From positions 1 to 11,994 of the forward strand of contig JBKPHP010000194.1 in assembly GCA_046729895.1 (NCBI GenBank): a DNA stretch of 11,994 bases, given 5' to 3'. Below are positions 1 to 6,190 of this stretch, in pieces. The notes beneath the pieces are model-generated. The model did no database searches and was not told the DNA's origin. It worked only from the letters and a program-made list of their open reading frames with translations. Position numbers and translations under genes: made by a program. This stretch comes from DASXBA01 sp046729895. Its GTDB lineage: Bacteria; Actinomycetota; Thermoleophilia; Solirubrobacterales; Thermoleophilaceae. Every line of letters starts with the position of its first letter. Within the stretch, counting starts at the first letter, position 1.

Positions 1-473
1 ACGACCTCCAGGACGAGTTCGGCCTGACCTACCTCTTCGTGGCGCACGACCTGTCGGTGGTACGCCACGTCTCCGACCGGATCGCCGTCATGTACCTGGG
101 CAAGCTGATGGAGGTCTCACCGGCGGAGGAGCTCCACACCAAGCCGATCCATCCCTACACGAACGCCCTCCTGGGAGCCGTGCCGATCCCGGACCCCGAG
201 GAGAACCGCCGACGCGAGCGGATCGTGGTCTCCGGTGAGCCGCCCAACCCGATCGACCCGCCGTCGGGTTGCGTCTTCCACCCACGTTGCCCGCGCGCCA
301 CCCAAGTGTGCCGCGAGGTCGAGCCACCGCTGGCGCGCTATCCCGGCGGGCATCTGGCCGCCTGCCACCACCCCTTGAACGTCACGGCCGATGAGATCGG
401 CGCCTCCGAGCGCGACCCGACCAGCCCCCTGAAGACCGGCGACCAACTGCCGGATCCGGCGGAGGTTGCCTAG
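1..473 (+). CDS. Oligopeptide/dipeptide ABC transporter ATP-binding protein, C-terminal part (5' end outside window)
   Basis: This is the 3' end of an ATPase that powers peptide (or related solute) import through an Opp/Dpp-type ABC transporter at the cytoplasmic membrane. The open frame enters from the left edge, with codons starting at base 3, so no start codon is assigned. The first visible residues carry the end of the nucleotide-binding domain: the LFVAHD stretch with the H-loop histidine, then SDRIAVMYLGKLME. The oligopeptide-transporter C-terminal domain follows, with the HPYT hallmark and four cysteines spaced C-x5-C-x6-C-x17-C (GCVFHPRC, ..QVC, ..AAC). This Cys set is typical of the family and in some homologues is reported to hold an iron-sulfur cluster. 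The last 25 or so residues are a charged, low-complexity tail. Walker A, Walker B and the signature motif lie outside the window, so OppD/DppD-like and OppF/DppF-like subunits cannot be told apart. Confidence 0.93.
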   Translation, partial: DLQDEFGLTYLFVAHDLSVVRHVSDRIAVMYLGKLMEVSPAEELHTKPIHPYTNALLGAVPIPDPEENRRRERIVVSGEPPNPIDPPSGCVFHPRCPRATQVCREVEPPLARYPGGHLAACHHPLNVTADEIGASERDPTSPLKTGDQLPDPAEVA

Positions 474-493
474 CCCGACGGACCCCGCCGGGC
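473..493 (+). terminator. Hairpin at the stop codon of the ABC transporter gene, possible U-less terminator
   Basis: GCCCG (473-477) pairs with CGGGC (489-493), and CGG (479-481) pairs with CCG (485-487). This makes eight G-C pairs interrupted by one A-C mismatch (478/488), around a three-base loop. It starts at the last base of the TAG stop. No T-run follows, so this is not a textbook intrinsic terminator. Its place at the gene end, before an independent promoter-like site for alaS, supports a 3'-end role. In such GC-rich DNA chance pairing is common. Confidence 0.4.
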
Positions 494-540
494 GCGCCGC
501 GCAGCCGCGGCGACCGCACGATCAGCTGCGCTGCGCGTCC

Positions 541-546
541 TAGACT
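541..546 (+). promoter_or_regulatory. -10 box TAGACT of a likely leaderless alaS promoter
   Basis: TAGACT fits the actinobacterial TANNNT -10 pattern and lies 8 bases before the ATG at 555. Transcription would therefore start at or next to the start codon. No Shine-Dalgarno sequence precedes the ATG, which agrees with a leaderless mRNA. No good TTGACA-like -35 box is seen about 17 bases upstream. The same arrangement recurs before the minus-strand gene (start 6106) and before aroC (7001). Confidence 0.5.
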
Positions 547-554
547 CCCTCGCG

Positions 555-3173
555 ATGAAGACCTCCGAGATTCGCGAGCGCTTCCTTTCGTACTTCGAGG
601 AGCGGGGTCACAAGCGCATGCCCTCGGCGCCGCTCGTGCCCTCGGTCTATGACCCCTCGGTGCTGCTCACGACGGCGGGCATGCAGCCATTCAAGCCGTA
701 CTTCCGCGGGGAGGAGGAGCCGCCCGCGAGAAGGCTGGCCAGCTGCCAGAAGTGCTTCCGCACGACCGACATCGAGAACGTCGGCCTCACCGCTCGGCAT
801 CTGACCTTCTTCGAGATGCTCGGCAACTTCTCGATCGGCGACTACTTCAAGCAGGGCGCTGTCGAGTACGCGTACGAGCTCTCGACCGAGGGCTTCGGCT
901 TCGATCCAGCGGACGTCTGGATCTCCGTCTTCGGCGGTGACGAGGAGCTCGGGCTCGGCCCCGACGAGGAGGCGATCGAATGCTGGCGCTCGGTGGGGGT
1001 GCCGGACGAGCGGATCGTCCTGCTCGGGCGTGCGGACAACTTCTGGCAGTCGGGACCGACGGGGCCGTGCGGGCCCTGTTCGGAGCTTTACCTCGACCGG
1101 GGACCCGAGTTCGGCTCGGACGAGGACCGGCCCGGCGACGACACGGAGCGCTTCCTCGAGTTCTGGAATCTCGTGTTCATGCAGTACGAGCTGCACGAAG
1201 ACGGGTCGCTGACCGAGCTGCCCGCCAAGAACATCGACACCGGCCTCGGGCTGGAACGGATGGCGGCGGTGCTCCAGGACGTCCCGTCGGTGTTCGAGAC
1301 CGATAATTTCCGGCCGCTCGTCGAGCTGGGGGAGGAGCTGTCGGGGCGAAGGTACGGCCAGGACTTCCCCACGACACGGGCGTTGCGCATCCTCGCCGAC
1401 CACGGCCGCGCGGCAGCCTTCCTCCTCGCGGACGGCGTGGTGCCGTCGAACGAGGACCGCGGCTACATCCTGCGCCGGATCATGCGCCGCACGATGCAGC
1501 AGGGCCGCGTCCTGGGCCGCGAGGACTCCTTCTTGCCGGAGCTCTACGAGCGCACCATCGAGGTGATGGGCGACGCCTACCCCGAGCTTCGCCGGGAGGC
1601 CGACACCATCGCGCGCTGGGCGCGGGCCGAGGAGGAGCACTTTGGGCGTACCCTGGCGCAGGGCGAGCGAATGCTCTCCGAGCTGATCGCACGGGCCAAG
1701 GAGGACGGCACGTCGTGGGTGTCGGCGGAGGATGCGTTCCGGCTTCACGACACCTATGGCTTTCCGTACGAGTTGACGAAGGAGCTTCTCGCCGAGGAGG
1801 GGCTGTCGGTCGACGACCAGGGCTTCGAGGAGCTGATGGAACGCGCCCGCGAGGTCTCGCGCGGCGGCGTGGCCCGAGGTCCCGCGGAAGAGACCCACAA
1901 GCGCGTGTTCGAGTTCGCGCGTGGCGCCGGCTTCGTCTCCCGCTTCGTGGGCTACGAGGCCACCGAGTGGGAGACGGTCGTGGGCGCCGCCGAGGCGGCG
2001 AACGGACGCGTCCTCGCGAAGCTCGAGGAGAGCCCGTTCTATCCGGAGGGCGGCGGACAGGTATCCGACTCCGGCATCCTCGAGACGCCGAGCGGGCGCG
2101 CCAGGGTCGTCGACGTCTACCGGCTGGGCGAGGACCAGGCGCTCGCACTCGAGCCACTGGAGGGCGAGATCGGCCCCGGCGAGTCGGCCAGGGCGGTGGT
2201 GGAGCGTCCGCTACGGCTGGCCACCATGCGCAACCACACTGCGACACACCTGCTGCACGCCGCCCTCCGACAGCGGCTCGGCACCCACGTGCGGCAGGCC
2301 GGCTCCTATGTGGGGCCCGACAAGCTGCGCTTCGACTTCACGCACGGCGAGCGACTCTCCCAGCAGGAGCTGGCCGACGTCGAGGGCCTCGTGAGGTCGT
2401 GGGTCTCCGACCGCCGCCCCGTGCGGGCGATCGAGACGACCCGCGCGGAGGCTGAGGCGCTGGGCGCCCTGGCGCTGTTCGGCGAGAAGTACGGCGACTG
2501 GGTGCGGATGGTGGAAGTGGAGGACGTCTCCCGCGAGCTGTGTGGCGGAACGCACGTCCGGGCCACGGCGGAGGTCGGTCTCTTCCACGTGAGCGCCGAG
2601 ACGTCGAGCGCGTCGAACGTGCGGCGCATCGAGGCGCTTACCGGCCCCGCCGGCGCCAAGCTGTTCGAGGAACGCACCGAGCGGCTGCGCCAGATCGCCT
2701 CGACCCTGCGCGTACCCGAGCAGGAGGTGGTGCGGGCCGTCGAGCGCCTGGTGACGCAGGCCAAGGAGCTTCAGAAGCGGCCCGCCGAATCGCTGGACCG
2801 TGGGCGCGCCGACGAGCTCGTGGCTGGCGCCGCCGAGAAGGCGGGGATCCACGTCGTGGTGCAGAGCGTCGAGGCACCGGGGCCCAAGGAGTTGCTCGCG
2901 CTTTCTGACGCGGTGAGGCAGCGGCTCGGCGACGCCGCCGTCGTGCTCGGGACCGCCGTGGACGGGCGCGTCCACCTGGTGGCGAACTTTGGCGAGGCCG
3001 CGGTGGGCCGTGGCCTCAAGGCAGGCGACGTGATGCGGGCGGCGGCGCGGGCGGCGGGCGGGGGCGGCGGCGGGCGCGACACGATGGCCCAGGCGGGCGG
3101 TGGAGATCCCGAGAAGCTGCCGGAAGCGCTCGCCACGGCCAGGCTCGAGATCGACAAGGCGCTCGACACATGA
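555..3173 (+). CDS. alaS: Alanine--tRNA ligase (AlaRS)
   Basis: This class II synthetase charges tRNA-Ala with alanine in the cytoplasm and edits mis-charged Ser and Gly. The 872-residue product is full length (E. coli AlaRS is 876). The N-terminal catalytic domain shows TTAGMQPFKPYF, ENVGLTARHLTFFEMLGNFS (motif 2 area, near residues 74-93) and the motif 3 segment NIDTGLGLERM (226-236). The editing domain carries its metal site: HTATH (His561, His565) and CGGTH (Cys663, His667). The C-terminal DHHA1-type domain ends with the conserved glycine run and RDTMAQAGGG, close to residue 840-855. The ATG at 555 has no Shine-Dalgarno but sits 8 bases after a TAGACT -10 box, so a leaderless start is likely. 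It heads the run alaS-ruvX-mltG-aroE and overlaps ruvX by 4 bases (ATGA). No T-box or other leader fits in the 81-base gap upstream. Confidence 0.98.
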   Translation: MKTSEIRERFLSYFEERGHKRMPSAPLVPSVYDPSVLLTTAGMQPFKPYFRGEEEPPARRLASCQKCFRTTDIENVGLTARHLTFFEMLGNFSIGDYFKQGAVEYAYELSTEGFGFDPADVWISVFGGDEELGLGPDEEAIECWRSVGVPDERIVLLGRADNFWQSGPTGPCGPCSELYLDRGPEFGSDEDRPGDDTERFLEFWNLVFMQYELHEDGSLTELPAKNIDTGLGLERMAAVLQDVPSVFETDNFRPLVELGEELSGRRYGQDFPTTRALRILADHGRAAAFLLADGVVPSNEDRGYILRRIMRRTMQQGRVLGREDSFLPELYERTIEVMGDAYPELRREADTIARWARAEEEHFGRTLAQGERMLSELIARAKEDGTSWVSAEDAFRLHDTYGFPYELTKELLAEEGLSVDDQGFEELMERAREVSRGGVARGPAEETHKRVFEFARGAGFVSRFVGYEATEWETVVGAAEAANGRVLAKLEESPFYPEGGGQVSDSGILETPSGRARVVDVYRLGEDQALALEPLEGEIGPGESARAVVERPLRLATMRNHTATHLLHAALRQRLGTHVRQAGSYVGPDKLRFDFTHGERLSQQELADVEGLVRSWVSDRRPVRAIETTRAEAEALGALALFGEKYGDWVRMVEVEDVSRELCGGTHVRATAEVGLFHVSAETSSASNVRRIEALTGPAGAKLFEERTERLRQIASTLRVPEQEVVRAVERLVTQAKELQKRPAESLDRGRADELVAGAAEKAGIHVVVQSVEAPGPKELLALSDAVRQRLGDAAVVLGTAVDGRVHLVANFGEAAVGRGLKAGDVMRAAARAAGGGGGGRDTMAQAGGGDPEKLPEALATARLEIDKALDT

Positions 3174-3565
3174 GGGTCCTCGCTCTCGATCACGGCGAGG
3201 CACGCTGCGGGTGTGCGATCTCGGACGCGTCGGGGACGATCGCGACGCCCCTGCCCGAGGTCGAGCGCCCGGATAGCCGCGCCGGCCTGGGCGCGATCGC
3301 GGCGCTCGTCGACGAGCGCGAGGTGACTCGCGTGATCGTTGGCCTGCCGCTCACGCTCGCCGGGGAAGAGGGAGAGCAGGCCTCGCGCGCCCGGGCGTTT
3401 GCCGAGGCCCTCCGGCGGAGATTGTCGGTGGAGGTGGAGCTGCACGACGAGCGACTGACGACCAGGCTCGCCGAGCGGACCGGGGGAGAGGCGGGCGCGG
3501 ATTCGCGCGCCGCGGCGCACCTGCTCGAGAGCTGGCTATCGCGGGCGTCCGCGCCGGCGGAGTGA
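3170..3565 (+). CDS. ruvX: RuvX/YqgF-family RNase H-like protein, putative pre-16S rRNA nuclease
   Basis: RuvX (YqgF) is an RNase H-fold nuclease family linked to 5'-end processing of 16S rRNA. The older name, Holliday junction resolvase, rests on structural similarity. The 131-residue product begins MRVLALDHG with the first catalytic Asp at position 7, followed by the family segments SDASGTIATPLPEV, VIVGLPLTLAGEEG and HDERLTT. The last segment before the C-terminal helix is AGADSRAAAHLLESWL, where the Asp should be the third acidic residue. Between DERLTT and this Asp there are about nine fewer residues than in the M. tuberculosis homologue, and the usual basic stretch is lost. The start ATG overlaps the alaS stop (ATGA) and only a weak AAGG lies 10 bases upstream, so translation probably depends on coupling. 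It overlaps mltG by 4 bases. The family is clear; activity of this short form is inferred. Confidence 0.93.
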   Translation: MRVLALDHGEARCGCAISDASGTIATPLPEVERPDSRAGLGAIAALVDEREVTRVIVGLPLTLAGEEGEQASRARAFAEALRRRLSVEVELHDERLTTRLAERTGGEAGADSRAAAHLLESWLSRASAPAE

Positions 3566-4779
3566 CCGACGGGCCCCCGCCGGTCCCCGGCGGACGTACC
3601 CCCGAGCATCGCGAGGCGGCCCGCCAGGCCCGGGAAGCCGAGCGCGCGGGGCGCGCGGACGGGCGCTCCGAGCCACGCGACTGGATGGCCGAAGCTCGGC
3701 GGCAGGCGGGCGGCGACCGGGGCAGGATGAAGGTCGCCCGAATTCGCCGCGGCAGGCTGGCGGGGGCGGTGATAGGAGCGATCGCGGCGGTGCTGGCGGC
3801 CTGGTTCCTCCTGTCGCTGTTCGAGCCCTTCAAGGGCGAGGGCCACGGCGAGGTCCGGGTGGTGGTCCCGAAGGGCGCCGGGCTCGGCGAGATAGCGGAC
3901 CTGCTCGACCGGCGGGGCGTCGTGTCGAGCTCGTTCTTCTTCTCGCTGCACGCCCGCCTGTCGGGCGGAGACGACGATCTGAAGCCCGGCTCCTACCGGC
4001 TCCGCAAGGACATGAGCGCCGCAGCCGCCCTCGACCGCCTCGCGAAGGGACCACCGCCGGACGTCGTCACGCTGACGGTTCCGGAGGGCCGCTCCCGGCC
4101 GGAGGTCGGCCGGATCGTGGGGGGCTCCCTGGACGGGAGTTACCTCGTCGCGAGTCGCCGTTCGCGGCTGCTCGACCCCCGCAGCTACGGGGCCAGGCAT
4201 GCCGCGAGCCTGGAGGGCTTCCTGTTCCCCGCGACCTATGAGTTGAAGCGAGGCCGACCGGCACGGCTGCTGGTGGAGCAGCAGCTCTCCACGTTCCGCC
4301 AGAAAATCCGCAGCGTGGACATGCGCTACGCGCGGAGCAAGAACCTCACGCCCTACGACGTGCTGACGATCGCCTCGATGGTGGAGCGTGAGGCAGCGGT
4401 GGCGAGGGAGCGGCGTCTGATCGCGTCGGTTATCTACAACCGGCTGCACGAGGGCATTCCGCTCGGAATCGACGCCACGACTCGCTTCGCGACGAACAAC
4501 TGGACGCGGCCGCTCACGAGGTCGCAGCTCCGGACCGCCTCTCACTACAACACGCGCAGGCGCGCCGGCCTGCCGCCGGGGCCGATCGGCAGCCCCGGCT
4601 TGGCGGCGATACAAGCCGCCGCGCATCCGGCGCGCAACAAGTACCTCTACTACGTGGTCAAGCCCTGCGGCCGCGGCGAGCACGCCTTCTCCACGAGCTA
4701 TGCCCGCTTCCAGCGCGACTCGGCCCGCTACAACCGCGCGCGCGCCCGGCGGGGCGGCAAGTCGCCGACCAACTGTTGA
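3562..4779 (+). CDS. mltG: Endolytic murein transglycosylase MltG (YceG family)
   Basis: MltG is an inner-membrane lytic transglycosylase that cuts nascent glycan strands and so limits their length during peptidoglycan synthesis. The 405-residue product has a charged, Arg- and Pro-rich cytoplasmic N terminus (1-65), one membrane helix (about 66-87), a LysM-like subdomain beginning near 97 (VRVVVPKGAGLGEIADLL), and the catalytic YceG domain. The active-site block TIASMVEREAAVARERRLIASVIYNRL (two pieces, about 269-295) contains Glu275 in VERE, which matches the catalytic Glu218 region of E. coli MltG (VEKE). Further family segments are HYNTRRRAGLPPGPIGSPG, AAHPARNKYLYYVV and a late HAFST. The start is GTG at 3562, overlapping the ruvX stop as GTGA. 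No real Shine-Dalgarno is present, so re-initiation after ruvX is likely. The 4-base TTGA overlap with aroE continues the coupled series. Confidence 0.96.
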   Translation: MTDGPPPVPGGRTPEHREAARQAREAERAGRADGRSEPRDWMAEARRQAGGDRGRMKVARIRRGRLAGAVIGAIAAVLAAWFLLSLFEPFKGEGHGEVRVVVPKGAGLGEIADLLDRRGVVSSSFFFSLHARLSGGDDDLKPGSYRLRKDMSAAAALDRLAKGPPPDVVTLTVPEGRSRPEVGRIVGGSLDGSYLVASRRSRLLDPRSYGARHAASLEGFLFPATYELKRGRPARLLVEQQLSTFRQKIRSVDMRYARSKNLTPYDVLTIASMVEREAAVARERRLIASVIYNRLHEGIPLGIDATTRFATNNWTRPLTRSQLRTASHYNTRRRAGLPPGPIGSPGLAAIQAAAHPARNKYLYYVVKPCGRGEHAFSTSYARFQRDSARYNRARARRGGKSPTNC

Positions 4780-5546
4780 ACAGGCTCGCCGGCGTCCTCG
4801 GCTACCCGGTGGGCCACAGCCGCTCGCCGGCGATGATGGCCGCGGCATTCCGCGAGCTTGGACTCGACTGGCGCTACTTCCGGCTGCCGGTGCCGCCAGA
4901 GTTGTTCGCAGAGACCGTCCGGGCCCTCGGGGCCTCCGGCTATGTGGGCGCCAACGTGACCATCCCCCACAAGCTGGTCGCGCTGGAGCTTGCCGACGAG
5001 GCGACTCCTGCCGCCCGGGCGGTGGGCGCCGCGAACACTCTGACCTTCGTGGACGGGCGGATCGAGGCGGACAACACGGATGCGGGAGGGATCCTCGACG
5101 CCCTTGGCGAGCCGCTGCCGGCACGCGCGCTCGTGCTGGGCGCGGGAGGCGCGGGGCGGGCCGCGGTCTGGGCGCTCGGCGAGGCCGGTGCCGAGGTCGC
5201 CGTGTGGAACCGTACGGGGAACCGGGCGGCCGAGCTCGCCGGCGAGATGGGAGTACGCCACGCACAGCTGGTTGAGCCCGCCGACCTCGTCGTCAACGCC
5301 ACCTCCGTCGGAATGGCGGGCGAGACCGACACGCCCGGGGTGCTCGGACTCGAGGACGCGGGGCCGCCCGAGGTCCTGGTGGACCTGGTCTACGGGAACG
5401 AGCCCACGGCGCTCGCGCGTTGGGCGGCGGATCGGGGCGCGCGCGTCGTCGACGGCCGCGAGGTGCTGGTCCGGCAGGGGGCCCGCAGCCTCGAGCGCTG
5501 GACCGGCGCGTCGGCTCCGGATGAGACCATGCGACGCAGCGTCTAG
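4776..5546 (+). CDS. aroE: Shikimate dehydrogenase (NADP+)
   Basis: AroE reduces 3-dehydroshikimate to shikimate with NADPH, the fourth step toward chorismate. The 256-residue product carries the shikimate-binding pair Ser15/Ser17 in GHSRS, the catalytic Lys66 in NVTIPHK and Asp102 in NTDA, which are the usual Lys/Asp dyad. Asn87 lies in GAANT. The Rossmann domain has GAGGAG (122-127), and NRT (145-147) is the usual NADP-selecting motif. NATSVGM and a late RQGA complete the family pattern. The start is TTG at 4776, overlapping the mltG stop as TTGA. The next in-frame candidate, GTG at about residue 12, would remove the GYPVGHS core, so TTG must be right or very nearly so. There is no Shine-Dalgarno. 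It is the last gene of the alaS-ruvX-mltG-aroE run and faces two hairpins downstream. Confidence 0.97.
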   Translation: MNRLAGVLGYPVGHSRSPAMMAAAFRELGLDWRYFRLPVPPELFAETVRALGASGYVGANVTIPHKLVALELADEATPAARAVGAANTLTFVDGRIEADNTDAGGILDALGEPLPARALVLGAGGAGRAAVWALGEAGAEVAVWNRTGNRAAELAGEMGVRHAQLVEPADLVVNATSVGMAGETDTPGVLGLEDAGPPEVLVDLVYGNEPTALARWAADRGARVVDGREVLVRQGARSLERWTGASAPDETMRRSV

Positions 5547-5555
5547 CCGGGGGCG

Positions 5556-5599
5556 CTGGGCACTTTTCAGGCCCGATATACGGGCCTCAACGCGCCCAG
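5556..5599. terminator. Composite hairpin after aroE, candidate bidirectional terminator
   Basis: The inner stem AGGCCCG (5569-5575) pairs perfectly with CGGGCCT (5581-5587) around the loop ATATA. An outer stem CTGGGC (5556-5561) pairs perfectly with GCCCAG (5594-5599), with an internal loop between the two stems. It lies 9 bases after the aroE stop, between convergent genes. There is no T-run after the stem on either strand; on the plus strand TTTT occurs inside the 5' side of the internal loop. The ATATA loop is the most AT-rich run nearby. Confidence 0.5.
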
Positions 5600-5607
5600 G
5601 TCGGGGA

Positions 5608-5634
5608 GCCCGGGCCGGGCGCCGTGGCCCGGGC
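5608..5634. terminator. Perfect 9-bp hairpin, second candidate terminator in the convergent spacer
   Basis: GCCCGGGCC (5608-5616) and GGCCCGGGC (5626-5634) are perfect inverted copies around a 9-base loop, which itself contains the palindrome GGCGCC. It lies only 8 bases beyond the first hairpin and 40 bases before the 3' end of the minus-strand gene. It could therefore end minus-strand transcripts or be the second part of a shared terminator. There is no T-run. All-GC stems can form by chance at this base composition. Confidence 0.45.
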
Positions 5635-5674
5635 GGGCGGGGCACGCCGGTGTGGCTCGCGTTCCGCGAGGAGA

Positions 5675-6106
5675 TCAGGTGGGCGGCCGGGCGACCACGC
5701 GCAGCACGCCGGCGAGGAGGGTCTGGGTATGCCCGGCCGGCATGAAGCGCACCGGGTAGCGCCCGGGACGGCGGACGAGCACCTCGAACCGGGCCGGGGT
5801 GACAGCCTCCGCGGCCGTCGTCAGGCCCAGCCCCTGGAGCTCCACCTGACCGGGCTCTCTGACTCGGACGGTGACGGTCGCCGCCCGTCCCGCCTGCAGC
5901 CGTCGGGTCTGCGGCCTGCCGCCGGCGGTGAAGCTCAGGCGGGTAGGCTCGGTCGCCGCCGGGCCGGGTTCAACCGTCGGGGTCACGGGCGCCGGAGGCT
6001 GAGCCCTTCGGTTGCTGCGCTCGGACCGCGGTCGTGACAACGAGGCGGCCAGGGCCGCCAGGCCGAGCACGACGACGAACAACAGCAAAGCGCGGCGAAG
6101 ATGCAC
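5675..6106 (-). CDS. Small membrane-anchored protein with a C-terminal beta-rich, cupredoxin-like domain; function unknown
   Basis: I do not recognise this 143-residue protein. Residues 1-4 (MHLR) and R5 precede a strong hydrophobic helix (about 6-22), reading as a signal anchor or signal peptide without a lipobox Cys. A Pro/Thr/Arg-rich linker (about 24-55) follows. The remainder (56-141) alternates hydrophobic and polar residues like beta strands. Its end, ARFEVLVRRPGRYPVRFMPAG then LLAGVLRVV, has the layout of the last strands of EfeO/cupredoxin-like domains, but no Cys is present and only His126 and Met122 could be ligands. It should act outside the membrane. The start is GTG at 6106-6104, 6 bases after a TACGAT -10 box. 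The gene points against aroE and away from the prepilin peptidase gene, breaking an otherwise one-direction block. Reality is supported by the credible protein architecture, the promoter and the hairpins at its end; the plus-strand frames here look like shadows. Confidence 0.72.
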   Translation of the reverse strand: MHLRRALLLFVVVLGLAALAASLSRPRSERSNRRAQPPAPVTPTVEPGPAATEPTRLSFTAGGRPQTRRLQAGRAATVTVRVREPGQVELQGLGLTTAAEAVTPARFEVLVRRPGRYPVRFMPAGHTQTLLAGVLRVVARPPT

Positions 6107-6190
6107 AGCTCGATCGTAGAGACGCGCTTAGCGGGAGCGGTGAGCCGACTTAACGTCCCGAACCCACCCGCTCGACTCACGTCCTGCCCG
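6107..6190. other. Divergent intergenic region between the minus-strand gene and the prepilin peptidase gene
   Basis: These 84 bases should carry promoters in both directions. The minus-strand side has TACGAT (6118-6113). On the plus side the best -10-like hexamer is TAACGT (6151-6156), with a poor -35 candidate TTAGCG (6128-6133) at 17-base spacing. It would leave a leader of about 30 bases that has no purine-rich Shine-Dalgarno before the ATG at 6191. The plus-strand promoter is therefore only a weak suggestion. No inverted repeat for an operator stands out. Confidence 0.35.
6113..6118 (-). promoter_or_regulatory. -10 box TACGAT of the minus-strand gene
   Basis: Read on the minus strand, TACGAT is followed by six bases (CGAGCT) and then the GTG start at 6106-6104. 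This spacing puts transcription initiation at or next to the start codon. There is no Shine-Dalgarno, so the mRNA is probably leaderless, as inferred for alaS and aroC. No clear -35 box was found. Confidence 0.45.

Noticed and set aside
474..554. Search for a T-box or other riboswitch before alaS
   Set aside because: Only 81 bases are available, with no T-box sequence, and the likely transcription start is at the ATG.
540..1898. Long minus-strand open frame (452 codons) opposite alaS
   Set aside because: It lies opposite a certain gene, has no recognisable domain, and is Arg/Leu/Val/Glu-rich as expected of an antisense frame in high-GC DNA.
3045..3080. GC-rich, glycine-coding repetitive run near the end of alaS
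   Set aside because: It encodes the conserved glycine-rich segment of the AlaRS C-terminal domain, so it is not an independent repeat.
3190..5265. Minus-strand open frame of 691 codons opposite ruvX, mltG and aroE
   Set aside because: It spans three solid genes on the other strand, and its product is extremely Arg/Pro/Ala-rich with no domain. This is a GC-driven shadow.
5624..6037. Plus-strand open frame of 137 codons over the minus-strand gene
   Set aside because: The product is Arg/Gly-rich without hydrophobic order. The minus frame gives a far better protein (signal anchor, linker, beta-rich domain) and has a promoter-like box.
6101..6190. Upstream extension of the prepilin peptidase frame by 30 codons
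   Set aside because: The extra residues are polar, overlap the start and -10 box of the divergent gene, and do not fit before the first membrane helix. ATG 6191 is the better start.
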